Assembly (NCBI GenBank): GCA_025363655.1
Contig: JANYDK010000049.1
Location: forward strand, 1 to 64,000
Direction: 5' to 3'
DNA length: 64,000 nt
Origin: Deltaproteobacteria bacterium
GTDB lineage: Bacteria; Myxococcota_A; Polyangia; Polyangiales; JADJMO01
Below the pieces are notes generated by a model. The model saw only the letters and a program-made list of their open reading frames with translations, was not told where the DNA came from and made no database searches. The position numbers and the translations under genes were made by a program. How positions within the stretch are numbered: position 1 is the first letter of the stretch; every line of letters starts with the position of its first letter. Positions 56,381 through 64,000 of the stretch are shown piece by piece.

Positions 56381-57748
56381 GTGACGACGCTCGTTCCGCC
56401 CGGTTGGTCCATCGACTCGTTCCGCGACAAGCCGATCGCGCAGGACGTCCACTACGAGGACGCTGCCGCGCTCGCCGAGGTGACGCGCGAGCTGCGGACT
56501 CTCCCGCCGCTAGTCACGTCGTGGGAGGTCGAGAAGCTGCGCGAGCTCTTGGCCGAGGCGGAAGTGGGCAAGCGGTTCGTCCTCCAAGGCGGCGACTGCG
56601 CCGAGACGACGAGCGAGACGCGCGCCTCGTTCATCGTCAACAAGCTGAAGATTCTTCTCCAGATGTCGCTGGTGCTCATTCACGCCGGGCACAAGCCGGT
56701 CTTGCGCATCGCGCGCATGGCCGGACAGTACGCGAAACCGCGCTCGAGCCCGACCGAGACGCGCGATGGCGTGACGCTGCCGAGCTACTTCGGCGATCTC
56801 GTCAATCGCCCTGAATTCACGGCCGAAGCACGGCGCGCCGATCCGGCGTTGCTCCTCCGTGGCTATCAACACGCGGCGCTGACGCTCAACTTCGTGCGCA
56901 CGTTGGCGGTCGGTGGCTTTGCCGATCTCCATCATCCCGAGGTGTGGGACCTGTCGTTTTTCGAGCGCGCCGATCTCCCGACGGAGCTGCGCGAGCAGTA
57001 CCAGCGCACGACCGATCAGCTGAGCGAGGCGCTGCGCTTCATGGAGGCGCTCGGTGAGAGCACGGTCGAGCAGCTGACGCGCGTCGAGTTCTACACGAGC
57101 CACGAAGGGCTGAACCTCCACTACGAGTCGGCGAAGACGCACGAGGTCCCGCGGCGCAAGGGCTGGTACGATTTGACCACGCATTTGCCGTGGATCGGCG
57201 AACGGACGCGGGCGCTGACCGGCGCACATGTCGAGTTCTTCCGCGGCGTGCGCAACCCCATCGGCATCAAGCTCGGTCCGAAGGTCACGCCCGACGAGGT
57301 CGTGCAGCTCGTGAGGGCGCTCAACCCGTGGGGCGAGAAGGGGAAGATCGTCCTCATCACGCGCATGGGGGCCGCGCGGGTCGCGGAGACGCTTCCGAAG
57401 ATCGTCGAGGCGGTGGGCGCGGCCGGGCTCCGCGTCCTTTGGATCACCGATCCGATGCACGGCAACACGCAGACGACGGCGTCGGGCATCAAGACGCGCG
57501 ACTTCGACGACATCTTGCAAGAGATCGAGACGTCCTTCGAAGTGCACGAACGGCTCGGCACGGTGCTCGGCGGCGTCCACTTCGAGCTCACCGGCGAGGA
57601 CGTCACCGAGTGCATCGGCGGCGGCCTCAACGTCGCCGACCTCGACAAGAAGTACGTCAGCCTCTGCGATCCGCGGCTCAACTATCGGCAGGCGCTGGAG
57701 ATGGCGTTTCGCATCGCGCGACGGATGAAGGACTCTCGACGCAAGTGA
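56381..57748 (+). CDS. 3-deoxy-7-phosphoheptulonate (DAHP) synthase, class II
   Basis: First enzyme of the shikimate pathway, condensing phosphoenolpyruvate and erythrose 4-phosphate; 455 aa, plant/actinobacterial class II type. Signatures: FVLQGGDCAE (metal-ligand Cys), RIARMAGQYAKPRSSP, EFYTSHEGLNLHYE, GVRNPIGIKLGP, WITDPMHGN and GGVHFELTGEDVTECIGG. The GTG start gives the usual N-terminus (PPGWSIDSFRDKPIAQ). Feedback-sensing extensions known from Mycobacterium cannot be judged here. Confidence 0.95.
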   Translation: MTTLVPPGWSIDSFRDKPIAQDVHYEDAAALAEVTRELRTLPPLVTSWEVEKLRELLAEAEVGKRFVLQGGDCAETTSETRASFIVNKLKILLQMSLVLIHAGHKPVLRIARMAGQYAKPRSSPTETRDGVTLPSYFGDLVNRPEFTAEARRADPALLLRGYQHAALTLNFVRTLAVGGFADLHHPEVWDLSFFERADLPTELREQYQRTTDQLSEALRFMEALGESTVEQLTRVEFYTSHEGLNLHYESAKTHEVPRRKGWYDLTTHLPWIGERTRALTGAHVEFFRGVRNPIGIKLGPKVTPDEVVQLVRALNPWGEKGKIVLITRMGAARVAETLPKIVEAVGAAGLRVLWITDPMHGNTQTTASGIKTRDFDDILQEIETSFEVHERLGTVLGGVHFELTGEDVTECIGGGLNVADLDKKYVSLCDPRLNYRQALEMAFRIARRMKDSRRK

Positions 57749-57788
57749 GCCGCACGCCGCGGCCCACCGGTCGAGCGCTGCCGCGTAG

Positions 57789-58604
57789 CTAGGCGGCCTT
57801 GTCGGTGTGGACGCGGATGTTGGTGTCGGGCACGGCGAAACCGGCCTTTCCGAGCTCGTCGCGGATCATCTCGTTGGTGTCGAAATAGACCTGCCAGTAG
57901 TGGTCGGTGTGCGTGTACGGGCGCACCGCGAGCACCGGGCCGGCGAGGGTGAAGTCGATGATCGTCACCTCCGGCGGAGGATCGGCGACGACGTTGGGGA
58001 TGGTCTTCAAGGTCTCCTTGAGGATCGCGATCGCCTTCTTGTGATCGGCGCCGTTGGCGAGCTGCGCCGTGCGATCGACGCGGCGGCTCGGGTTCACCGA
58101 GTAGTTCGAGATCGTGTCGCCGAAGATCTTCTGGTTGCCGACGAAGGTGCGGACGTTGTCGGGCGTGTGGATGGTGGTGACGAAGAGGCCGACCTCTTCG
58201 ACGGTGCCGGTCACGCCGCCGGCGGAGACGAAGTCACCCTTCTTGATCGGTCGCAGCACGACGAGGAACGCGCCGGCCGCGAAGTTCGAGAGGAGGCCCG
58301 ACCAGGCGGCGCCGATCGCCAGACCGGCCGCAGCGAGCAGACCGGCGAAGGTCGTCGTCTCGACGCCGACCGCGGAGAGCAGGACTGCCACCAGCAGGAT
58401 GTTCATCAGCACCGTCGCGACCGACTCGATGTAGCCGATCAGCGTCGCCTCGACCTTGCGCGCGCGGAGCGAGCGGCCGAGCACCTTCTTCACCATGCCG
58501 ATGACCACTCGTCCGATGAACCAGACGACGAGGAGGCCGATCAGCTTCGTTCCGATGTCGACGCCTTTGGCGGCGAGAACAGGCCACAATTTCTCCATGT
58601 CCAT
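57789..58604 (-). CDS. Small-conductance mechanosensitive channel, MscS family
   Basis: A 271-aa osmotic safety valve of minimal MscS size. Three membrane helices precede the pore helix TM3 with its Gly/Ala pattern (LLAAAGLAIGAAWSGLLSNFAAGAFLVV), then the beta domain (PIKKGDFVSAGGVTGTVEEVGLFVTTI, PNVRTFV-like DNVRTFVGNQKIF) and a C-terminal alpha/beta domain. ATG 58604 is preceded by GAGGAGAC; an ATG two codons later is possible, and a longer frame to 58649 is unlikely. Confidence 0.93.
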   Translation of the reverse strand: MDMEKLWPVLAAKGVDIGTKLIGLLVVWFIGRVVIGMVKKVLGRSLRARKVEATLIGYIESVATVLMNILLVAVLLSAVGVETTTFAGLLAAAGLAIGAAWSGLLSNFAAGAFLVVLRPIKKGDFVSAGGVTGTVEEVGLFVTTIHTPDNVRTFVGNQKIFGDTISNYSVNPSRRVDRTAQLANGADHKKAIAILKETLKTIPNVVADPPPEVTIIDFTLAGPVLAVRPYTHTDHYWQVYFDTNEMIRDELGKAGFAVPDTNIRVHTDKAA

Positions 58605-58781
58605 GCGTCTCCTCGAATGTGACGTGCACCGTCGCGCACGCGGTTTCACGAGCCGCGCAACGTCGGCGGCGGAGGAAACCTATCGCCAGCTGCGCCGCTT
58701 CGAGCGTGAAATCTCAATGCCTGCGCGGCGTTTGGCTTCTCGTTTGTCCCCCTCGCCCGGTCGTATTACCAGCCCACCACC

Positions 58782-59927
58782 ATGATTTCCCGTCGCCGGT
58801 TCATCTCGCAGGCCGCCCTCGGCTCGGCCGTGGCTGCTTTTCCGCTCCTTCCGGGATGCAAGAAGAAGAGCGGAGAGCTCGTCATCGGCTCGATCCTCGG
58901 CCTCTCCGGCGAGGACGCGTCGCTCGGCACCGAGACGCGCGAGGGAATGGACATCGCCCTCGAGGAAATCAACGCCGCCGGCGGGTTCAAGGGCCAGAAG
59001 GTCAAGGTCCTCTACGAGGACACGCAGCTCGATTCGAACAAGGCGAACGAGAAAATCCAGAAGCTCATCGATCGCGACAAGGTCATCTGCGTCATCGGCG
59101 ACGCGGCCTCCGGACCGACCCTCGGCGCGCGTGGATACGCTGAAAAAGCCAAGGTTCCGTTGATCAGCGGCAGCGCCACCAACGTCGAAGTCACGCGCAA
59201 CGCGAAGTACGTCTTCCGTGTCTGCTTCACCGACGACGTGCAAGGCATGGCCGCCGCCAAGTTCGCGCGCGAGACGCTGAAGGCCGAGAAGGCCGCGATC
59301 ATCTACCCGACCGGCAACAAGTACAGCGAAGGCCTGCAGGCGATCTTCCAGGCCGAGTTCGAGAAGAAGGGCGGGAAGATCGTCGCCAAAGAGACCTACC
59401 AGCAGGGGGAGACCAACATCCTCACCTTCCTCACCAAGATCAAAGACGCCGGCCCCGAGCTCCTCTTCGCGCCGGTCTATCCGAGCGATCTGACCAAGAT
59501 CGGGCCGACCAAGCAGCAGATCGGCCTCGAGGTGAAGCTCCTCGGCACCGACGGTTGGGACGGTCCGGCGACGCAGAGCAAGGGCGTCATCGAGACGCTC
59601 GAGGGCTCGTACTTCACCGACCTCTTCGCCGCCGACGGTCCGGCCGGGCAGCACGCGTTCATCGGCAAATACAAAGACCGCTACAAGCGTCCGCCCTCGT
59701 CGCTCGCCGCCGGCGGTTACGACGCGCTCATGCTCGTGATCAACGCGCTCGGTCGCGCCAAAGAAGTCACCAGCGAGGCGCTCCGTGACGCGCTCGAGCA
59801 GACGAAGGGCTTCTCCGGCGTCACCGGCACCATCAACATCGACGCCGGGCACAACGCGCAGAAGCCGGTGCCGGTGATGAAGATCGCCGGTGGCCTCTTC
59901 AAGTTCGACTCGCAGATCAGCGTCTGA
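58782..59927 (+). CDS. Branched-chain amino acid ABC transporter substrate-binding lipoprotein (LivK-like)
   Basis: A periplasmic type I binding protein of 381 aa. The N-terminus has an RRRF motif and a lipobox (LPGC, Cys26), so a Tat- or Sec-exported lipoprotein is likely. The mature protein shows the Peripla_BP_6 pattern: GSILGLSGEDASLGTETREGMDIALEEINAAGG-type start, VICVIGDAASG, VPLISGSATN, YPTGNKYSEG and GYDALMLVINAL. Ligand is probably Leu/Ile/Val, another amino acid or an amide. The ATG has no ribosome site, with TATTAC 12 bases upstream. livH follows after 38 bases. Confidence 0.92.
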   Translation: MISRRRFISQAALGSAVAAFPLLPGCKKKSGELVIGSILGLSGEDASLGTETREGMDIALEEINAAGGFKGQKVKVLYEDTQLDSNKANEKIQKLIDRDKVICVIGDAASGPTLGARGYAEKAKVPLISGSATNVEVTRNAKYVFRVCFTDDVQGMAAAKFARETLKAEKAAIIYPTGNKYSEGLQAIFQAEFEKKGGKIVAKETYQQGETNILTFLTKIKDAGPELLFAPVYPSDLTKIGPTKQQIGLEVKLLGTDGWDGPATQSKGVIETLEGSYFTDLFAADGPAGQHAFIGKYKDRYKRPPSSLAAGGYDALMLVINALGRAKEVTSEALRDALEQTKGFSGVTGTINIDAGHNAQKPVPVMKIAGGLFKFDSQISV

Positions 59928-59965
59928 GCGGCTTGGCGTTTCGAGCGAGAAAATAGGGCGAAATC

Positions 59966-60835
59966 GTGCTCTCTTGGCTGCAGAACGCCGTCGCGCAGGG
60001 GGCGATGATCGCCCTCGTCGCGCTCGGCTACACGATGGTCTACGGCGTCCTTCGCCTCATCAACTTCGCGCACAGCGAGGTCCTGATGGTGAGCGGGTAC
60101 GTCGCCTTCCGCGTCGACGATCGCCTGCTCGGTGGGTACGAGCGCGGCGGCTCGAAGGGGCTGATCATCGCCACTTGCGTCGCCATCGTCGCCGCAGCGG
60201 TCCTCGGCGTCACCATCGAGGCCGTCGCCTATCGCAAGCTGCGCGCGGCCAAGGGGGCGACGGCGCGCATCGCTCCGCTGGTCACCGCCATCGGCGTCTC
60301 GATGCTCTTGCAGTCGGTGGCGCAGCTCGCGTTCACGGCGACGCCGCAGAAATTCGATCCGCGCCTGGCCCCACCGATGTGGTTCGTCATCGTCGCTGCC
60401 TCGGCGGTGATGGCCGCGCTCTACGCCCTCGTCCACCTGACGTGGATCGGCAAGGCGATGCGCGCGGTCGCGGTCAACGAAGAGGCCTCGCGGCTGATGG
60501 GCATTCGCCCTTCGCGGATCATCGTCTTCACCTTCGCCATCGGCTCGGCGCTCGCGGCCATCGGCGCCGTTCTCTACGCGACCACGCAAGCGTCGATCGA
60601 GCCGACGATGGGCACCTCGATCGGCACGCTCGCCTTCGTCGCCGCGGTCGTCGGCGGCATCGGCAGCATCCCCGGCGCGATGCTCGGCGGTCTCCTCATC
60701 GGCCTCCTCGGCGAGCTGGTGAAGAGCACGAGCTACAGCGGAATGAAGGACGCCATCGTCTTCGTGCTCCTCGTGCTGGTGCTCCTCGTCCGGCCGGCCG
60801 GCCTCCTCGGGAGCGCGCGGGCCGAGAAGGTCTGA
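59966..60835 (+). CDS. livH: Branched-chain amino acid ABC transporter permease, LivH type
   Basis: One of the two membrane subunits of a LivFGHMK importer, 289 aa with about eight helices. Recognised by QGAMIALVALGYTMVYGVLRLINFAHSEV-type N-terminus, the conserved EAA-like cytoplasmic stretch AMRAVAVNEEASRLMGI and GGIGSIPGAMLGGLLIGLLGEL. livM, livG and livF normally follow; none is here, and the next gene is an unrelated lipoprotein. The rest of the importer must be elsewhere or the operon has been cut short. Confidence 0.92.
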   Translation: MLSWLQNAVAQGAMIALVALGYTMVYGVLRLINFAHSEVLMVSGYVAFRVDDRLLGGYERGGSKGLIIATCVAIVAAAVLGVTIEAVAYRKLRAAKGATARIAPLVTAIGVSMLLQSVAQLAFTATPQKFDPRLAPPMWFVIVAASAVMAALYALVHLTWIGKAMRAVAVNEEASRLMGIRPSRIIVFTFAIGSALAAIGAVLYATTQASIEPTMGTSIGTLAFVAAVVGGIGSIPGAMLGGLLIGLLGELVKSTSYSGMKDAIVFVLLVLVLLVRPAGLLGSARAEKV

Positions 60836-60848
60836 GCGCAGACGTATC

Positions 60849-61259
60849 GTGGGCCTCCCGCGGTTCGTGCGACTCATGCTCGTCTGCGCCGCGTCGTGGT
60901 GCGTCTTGGTCGGCTGCCACCACGACGATCGTCGCGAAATCAAGCCCGATCCGAAGACGGAGCCGAGCCCACGACCCACCTTCGCAGCGCCGCCCGTCTC
61001 GAGCCCGCCGCGTGAGCCCGAGGCGCCGCGCGATCTCTTCCGCCGGCACATCGAGATGATCGAGGGGTGCAATTACTTCGCGCTCTGCATGTCGACGCCG
61101 AGCTACGTGGTGCAGCCGGCGAAGGCGCCGTACGCGGCGTGCGAAGCTCGGTACCGGTCTGCGGTGTTCAGCGAAGATTGGACGGCGCGCGTACGCACGG
61201 AGTCCAAAGGCGCACCTTCGTGTTGCTACCTCGCGCACGAGTGCAAGTTCCCCATTTGA
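60849..61259 (+). CDS. Small Cys-rich lipoprotein of unknown function
   Basis: A 136-aa protein with a lipoprotein signal (LMLVCAASWCVLVGC, lipid Cys near residue 23), a Pro/Ser/Glu-rich linker, and a small C-terminal domain with several cysteines (EGCNYFALCMSTP, YAACEARY, PSCCYLAHECKFPI) likely forming disulfides. The GTG start at 60849 or ATG 60876 are both possible. No family recognised. It sits 13 bases after livH, so it may be co-transcribed, though nothing ties it to transport. Confidence 0.6.
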   Translation: MGLPRFVRLMLVCAASWCVLVGCHHDDRREIKPDPKTEPSPRPTFAAPPVSSPPREPEAPRDLFRRHIEMIEGCNYFALCMSTPSYVVQPAKAPYAACEARYRSAVFSEDWTARVRTESKGAPSCCYLAHECKFPI

Positions 61260-61323
61260 CTCCGACGTCGACCCGGCAGTGACGCTCCGGGCCGGAAAAG
61301 TCCGACGTGCTAGAGTTCGGACG

Positions 61324-62721
61324 ATGCGCCCAGGCAGCGGCGAAGGTGGCGACACGCGCACGGCGCTGCGGCCGCAAGAGAGCACCGACGACGTCAGCGC
61401 GGCGTCTTTCGTCGTGTCCGTCGAGAGCGGGCCCGACATGGGCAAGCACCTCGCGCTCGACGCCACGCGTCCGTCTCGGCTCCTCATCGGGCAGAGCCCG
61501 GCGTGCGAGCTCAAGCTGAGCGATCCGCACGTCTCGCGTCGTCATGCGGCGCTCGAGCTCTTCGGCGGCGCGCTCCGGCTCACCGATCTCGGCTCCACCA
61601 ACGGCACCAGCGTCAACGACGTCCGCGTCGGCGAGGCGTTTCTCCGTGGCGGCGAGCGGGTGCACCTCGGCGCGACGGTGCTCCAGGTCGCCCTCTCGAG
61701 CGCGCGCGAGAAGGTCACCTTACCGCCGGCGATGCGCTTCGGGCGCGTGGTCGGGGCCAGCGCGGAGATGCGCCGGATGTATCCACTCTGCGAGCGCATC
61801 GCCCAGAGTCATCTGCCGGTGATCATCGAAGGCGAGACGGGCACGGGAAAGGAGCTGCTCGCCGAGGCTCTCCACGAGACAGGGCCGCGCGCCAATGGGC
61901 CCTTCGTCGTGTTCGATTGCACCGCCGTCCCCTCCAACCTCGCGGAGTCGATGCTCTTCGGTCACGAACGCGGCGCGTTCACCGGCGCGGTGGCGACGCG
62001 TCGCGGCGTCTTCGAGCTCGCCCACGGTGGGACGCTCTTCATCGACGAGGTCGGCGATCTCGAGATCGCGCTCCAGGCCAAGCTGCTGCGGGCGATCGAG
62101 CGCTCCGAAGTGCAGCGCGTCGGCAGCGAGAAGTGGATGAAGGTCAACGTGCGGATCATCGCCGCCACGCGGCGCGATCTCGATCAGGAAATCGCCGCCG
62201 GGCGCTTCCGCGACGACCTCTTCTTCCGGCTCGCCGTGACCCGCGTCGAGCTGCCGCCGCTTCGCAAGCGCCGTGGAGACATCGCGGTGCTGGCGCGGCA
62301 TTTCTGGCGCTCGATGGACGCCGGCGATCGCGCGCTTCCCGCCGAGGTGTTGCAACACTTCGAGGCCTACGAATGGCCGGGAAACGTGCGTGAATTGCAC
62401 AACGCGGTGGCGCGGCAGCTCGCCCTCGGAGAGCTGGCGCGGCCGAGCGCGGGCGATGACGACGACGGTGAAGAGAGCGAGGCGACCCCGTCACCGCCGA
62501 CGAACGCGAGCCACGTCGACATCATCGGCGACTTGCTCGAGCAAGACCTGCCGTTGCCACGCGCGCGCGAGCTCCTCGTCGAAGCCTTCGAGCGCAAGTA
62601 CATCGAGCGGGTGCTCGCGCGCTACCAGGGCAATGTCGGACGCGCGGCCGCCGCCTCGGGCATCGCACGCCGGTATTTTCAGCTGATCCGCGCCAAGCGC
62701 GCGCGTCCGTCCGATGAGTGA
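61324..62721 (+). CDS. FHA-domain sigma54-dependent transcriptional activator
   Basis: A 465-aa enhancer-binding protein. Residues about 30-125 are a forkhead-associated (phospho-threonine-binding) domain (LLIGQSPACELKL, DPHVSRRHAALE, DLGSTNGTSVND). The AAA+ domain has Walker A GETGTGKE (170-177), the sigma54-contact loop GAFTGA (217-222) and Walker B TLFIDEVGD. A Fis-type helix-turn-helix ends the protein (GNVGRAAAASGIARRYFQLI). The FHA domain implies control by Ser/Thr kinases, and such a kinase gene overlaps its 3' end. The ATG at 61324 follows TAGAGT by seven bases with no ribosome site; the longer frame from 61279 is unlikely. Confidence 0.94.
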   Translation: MRPGSGEGGDTRTALRPQESTDDVSAASFVVSVESGPDMGKHLALDATRPSRLLIGQSPACELKLSDPHVSRRHAALELFGGALRLTDLGSTNGTSVNDVRVGEAFLRGGERVHLGATVLQVALSSAREKVTLPPAMRFGRVVGASAEMRRMYPLCERIAQSHLPVIIEGETGTGKELLAEALHETGPRANGPFVVFDCTAVPSNLAESMLFGHERGAFTGAVATRRGVFELAHGGTLFIDEVGDLEIALQAKLLRAIERSEVQRVGSEKWMKVNVRIIAATRRDLDQEIAAGRFRDDLFFRLAVTRVELPPLRKRRGDIAVLARHFWRSMDAGDRALPAEVLQHFEAYEWPGNVRELHNAVARQLALGELARPSAGDDDDGEESEATPSPPTNASHVDIIGDLLEQDLPLPRARELLVEAFERKYIERVLARYQGNVGRAAAASGIARRYFQLIRAKRARPSDE

Positions 62722-64000
62722 CGAGTCCGGCGAGCGGGCCGGCGAGAGGGCTGGCGAGAGAGCCGAGCTGCCGGCGGAGAGCGCGCGCGAGAAGCCGCGG
62801 GTGATCGATCGCTACGAGCTTCACGGCGAGATCGCCGCCGGCGGGATGGGCACCGTGCACCTCGGTCGCTTGGTGGGCGACGCCGGATTCGCGAGGCCGG
62901 TCGCGATCAAGCGGCTCCATCCGCACCTCGCCCACGAGCGGGATTTCGTGCGCATGTTCATCGACGAGGCCCGGCTCGCCTCGCGCGTGCGTCACCCCAA
63001 CGTGGTGCAGACGCTCGACGTCGTCCGTTCCGGAGAAGAGCTCTTCCACGTGATGGAGTACGTGCACGGTGCGCCGCTCTCGGCGATCTTGGCCAGTGCG
63101 CAGCGTGGAAAGCGGGAAATTCCGCTGCGAATCGTCTCCGCGATCGTCAGCAACGTCCTCCAAGGTTTGCACGCGGCGCACGAGGCGAAGGACGAGCAAG
63201 GGGTCGCGCTCTCCATCGTTCATCGCGACGTCTCCCCGCACAACATCATGGTCGGCGCCGACGGCGTCGCGCGTCTCCTCGACTTCGGGGTCCTCAAGGC
63301 GCGGGGGCGACTCTCCACCACCGGCGGCAGCGGCGTCCTCAAGGGGAAGCTCGGGTACATCCCGCCCGAGCAGATTCGCAACGGTGAGGTGACGCGTCTG
63401 GCCGATATTTACGCGGCGTCGGTCGTCCTCTGGGAGCTCCTCGCGCTCCGTCGTCTCTACTCAGGCGACAGCGAAGCGAACATCATCGAGCAGATCCTCG
63501 TCGGCCTCGCGCCTCCGCCGAGCAAATACCAACCGAGCGTCCCCGAAGAGCTCGACGAGCTGGTGCTGCGTGGCCTCGATCCCGATCCCGAGAAGCGCTT
63601 TCCGAGCGCACGCGCGATGGCGATGGCCCTCGAGCGCGTGGTCGCACCGGCGCCGGCGATGGAGGTCGGCTACTACGTCGAGCGGATGGCCCCCGAGCTG
63701 CTCGCGCAACGGGGCGCGCTGGTGTCGGCGATCGAGCGCGAATCACCGCCCGGCGAGGGCTACACGAGCCAGAGCTTGCCGATCGCCGCACGCACGGAAG
63801 CTCCACAAAAAAGCGCGATTGACGATCTCTCGAGCATCTCGGTCGCCGGACGTCGCGAGCGTGGGAAGACTCGGCGTCGTGGCGCGCTCGCGCTCGGGCT
63901 CGTCGTGCTTCTCCTCTTCGGCGGCGTCGCGCTCGGAGCTTGGCGTTGGTCGTCGCAAGGCACCTCGACCTCGGCCTTCACTCCAGCTTCCCCCTCGCTC
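62714..64000 (+). CDS. Ser/Thr protein kinase, 3' end outside the window
   Basis: A membrane kinase, 429 residues visible with no stop. The N-terminus contains a short repeat (GERAGERAGERAE). The kinase domain has AAGGMGTVH, Lys66, HRD 170-172 and DFG 190-192; APE is replaced by PPEQ, common in myxobacterial kinases. A Ser/Arg-rich linker precedes a membrane helix (about 393-412), after which the extracytoplasmic part begins and is cut by the window edge. The ATG lies eight bases before the end of the FHA-sigma54 activator gene, so the two are co-translated. The kinase may phosphorylate a protein read by that FHA domain; this is inference. Confidence 0.92.
   Translation, partial: MSDESGERAGERAGERAELPAESAREKPRVIDRYELHGEIAAGGMGTVHLGRLVGDAGFARPVAIKRLHPHLAHERDFVRMFIDEARLASRVRHPNVVQTLDVVRSGEELFHVMEYVHGAPLSAILASAQRGKREIPLRIVSAIVSNVLQGLHAAHEAKDEQGVALSIVHRDVSPHNIMVGADGVARLLDFGVLKARGRLSTTGGSGVLKGKLGYIPPEQIRNGEVTRLADIYAASVVLWELLALRRLYSGDSEANIIEQILVGLAPPPSKYQPSVPEELDELVLRGLDPDPEKRFPSARAMAMALERVVAPAPAMEVGYYVERMAPELLAQRGALVSAIERESPPGEGYTSQSLPIAARTEAPQKSAIDDLSSISVAGRRERGKTRRRGALALGLVVLLLFGGVALGAWRWSSQGTSTSAFTPASPSL

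Overview
The window is one contiguous, GC-rich stretch with almost no mobile DNA. It looks like the chromosomal information-processing core of a Myxococcota (delta-proteobacterial, probably Polyangia-like) genome. The reasons are the very high third-position GC, many Hanks-type Ser/Thr kinases with TPR, von Willebrand or membrane domains, an FHA-sigma54 activator, PilZ and fibro-slime proteins, Asp/Gly/Pro-rich lipoproteins, and lysine/alanine-rich extensions on ribosomal proteins. The species assignment is inference; no rRNA or tRNA gene was recognised.

The backbone is the ancient order rpoB-rpoC, str operon, S10, spc and alpha operons, spread over about 41 kb and cut into three blocks. Block 1 (2-7097) is rpoB (5' end outside the window) and rpoC, closed by a strong hairpin terminator. 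Block 2 (15017-20761) is rpsL-rpsG-fusA-rpsJ-rplD-rplW-rplB-rpsS, with a good sigma70-like promoter before rpsL and a terminator after rpsS. Block 3 (28483-40927) is rplV-rpsC-rplP-rpmC-rpsQ-rplN-rplX-rplE-rpsN-rpsH-rplF-rplR-rpsE-rpmD-rplO-secY-adk-infA-rpmJ-rpsM-rpsK-rpsD-rpoA-rplQ, closed by another terminator. The usual members tuf, rplC (L3) and map are absent from their normal places.

Two accessory insertions separate the blocks. Between rpoC and rpsL (7.9 kb) lie a fibro-slime lipoprotein, a flippase-like membrane protein coupled to an aldo/keto reductase-polynucleotide-kinase-like fusion, a ferritin-like protein, an orphan TRAP binding protein, a PilZ protein, and a lipoprotein esterase coupled to a small exported protein. 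Between rpsS and rplV, inside what is normally one S10 operon, lies a 7.7 kb signalling island: a PAS/GAF histidine kinase, an Rcp1-like receiver, a convergent Ser/Thr kinase fused to a von Willebrand A domain, an exported barrel-like protein and a coiled-coil protein.

Downstream of rplQ (41-64 kb) is ordinary accessory and housekeeping territory: a Trp-rich lipoprotein coupled to a MauG-type di-haem lipoprotein; a TetR regulator with a palindromic operator, coupled to a sterol-desaturase-like enzyme; acylphosphatase, a repeat-coded mini-ORF and a HEAT/TPR protein; a rhomboid-TPR protease followed by two tandem paralogous kinase-TolB-like-TPR proteins; a MaoC hydratase; divergent proC and class II DAHP synthase sharing a palindrome; an MscS channel; a partial branched-chain amino acid transporter (LivK-LivH only); a small lipoprotein; and an FHA-sigma54 activator overlapping a kinase gene that runs off the window. 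Several of these genes have a TANNNT -10 element only 6-8 bases before the start codon, which suggests leaderless transcripts.
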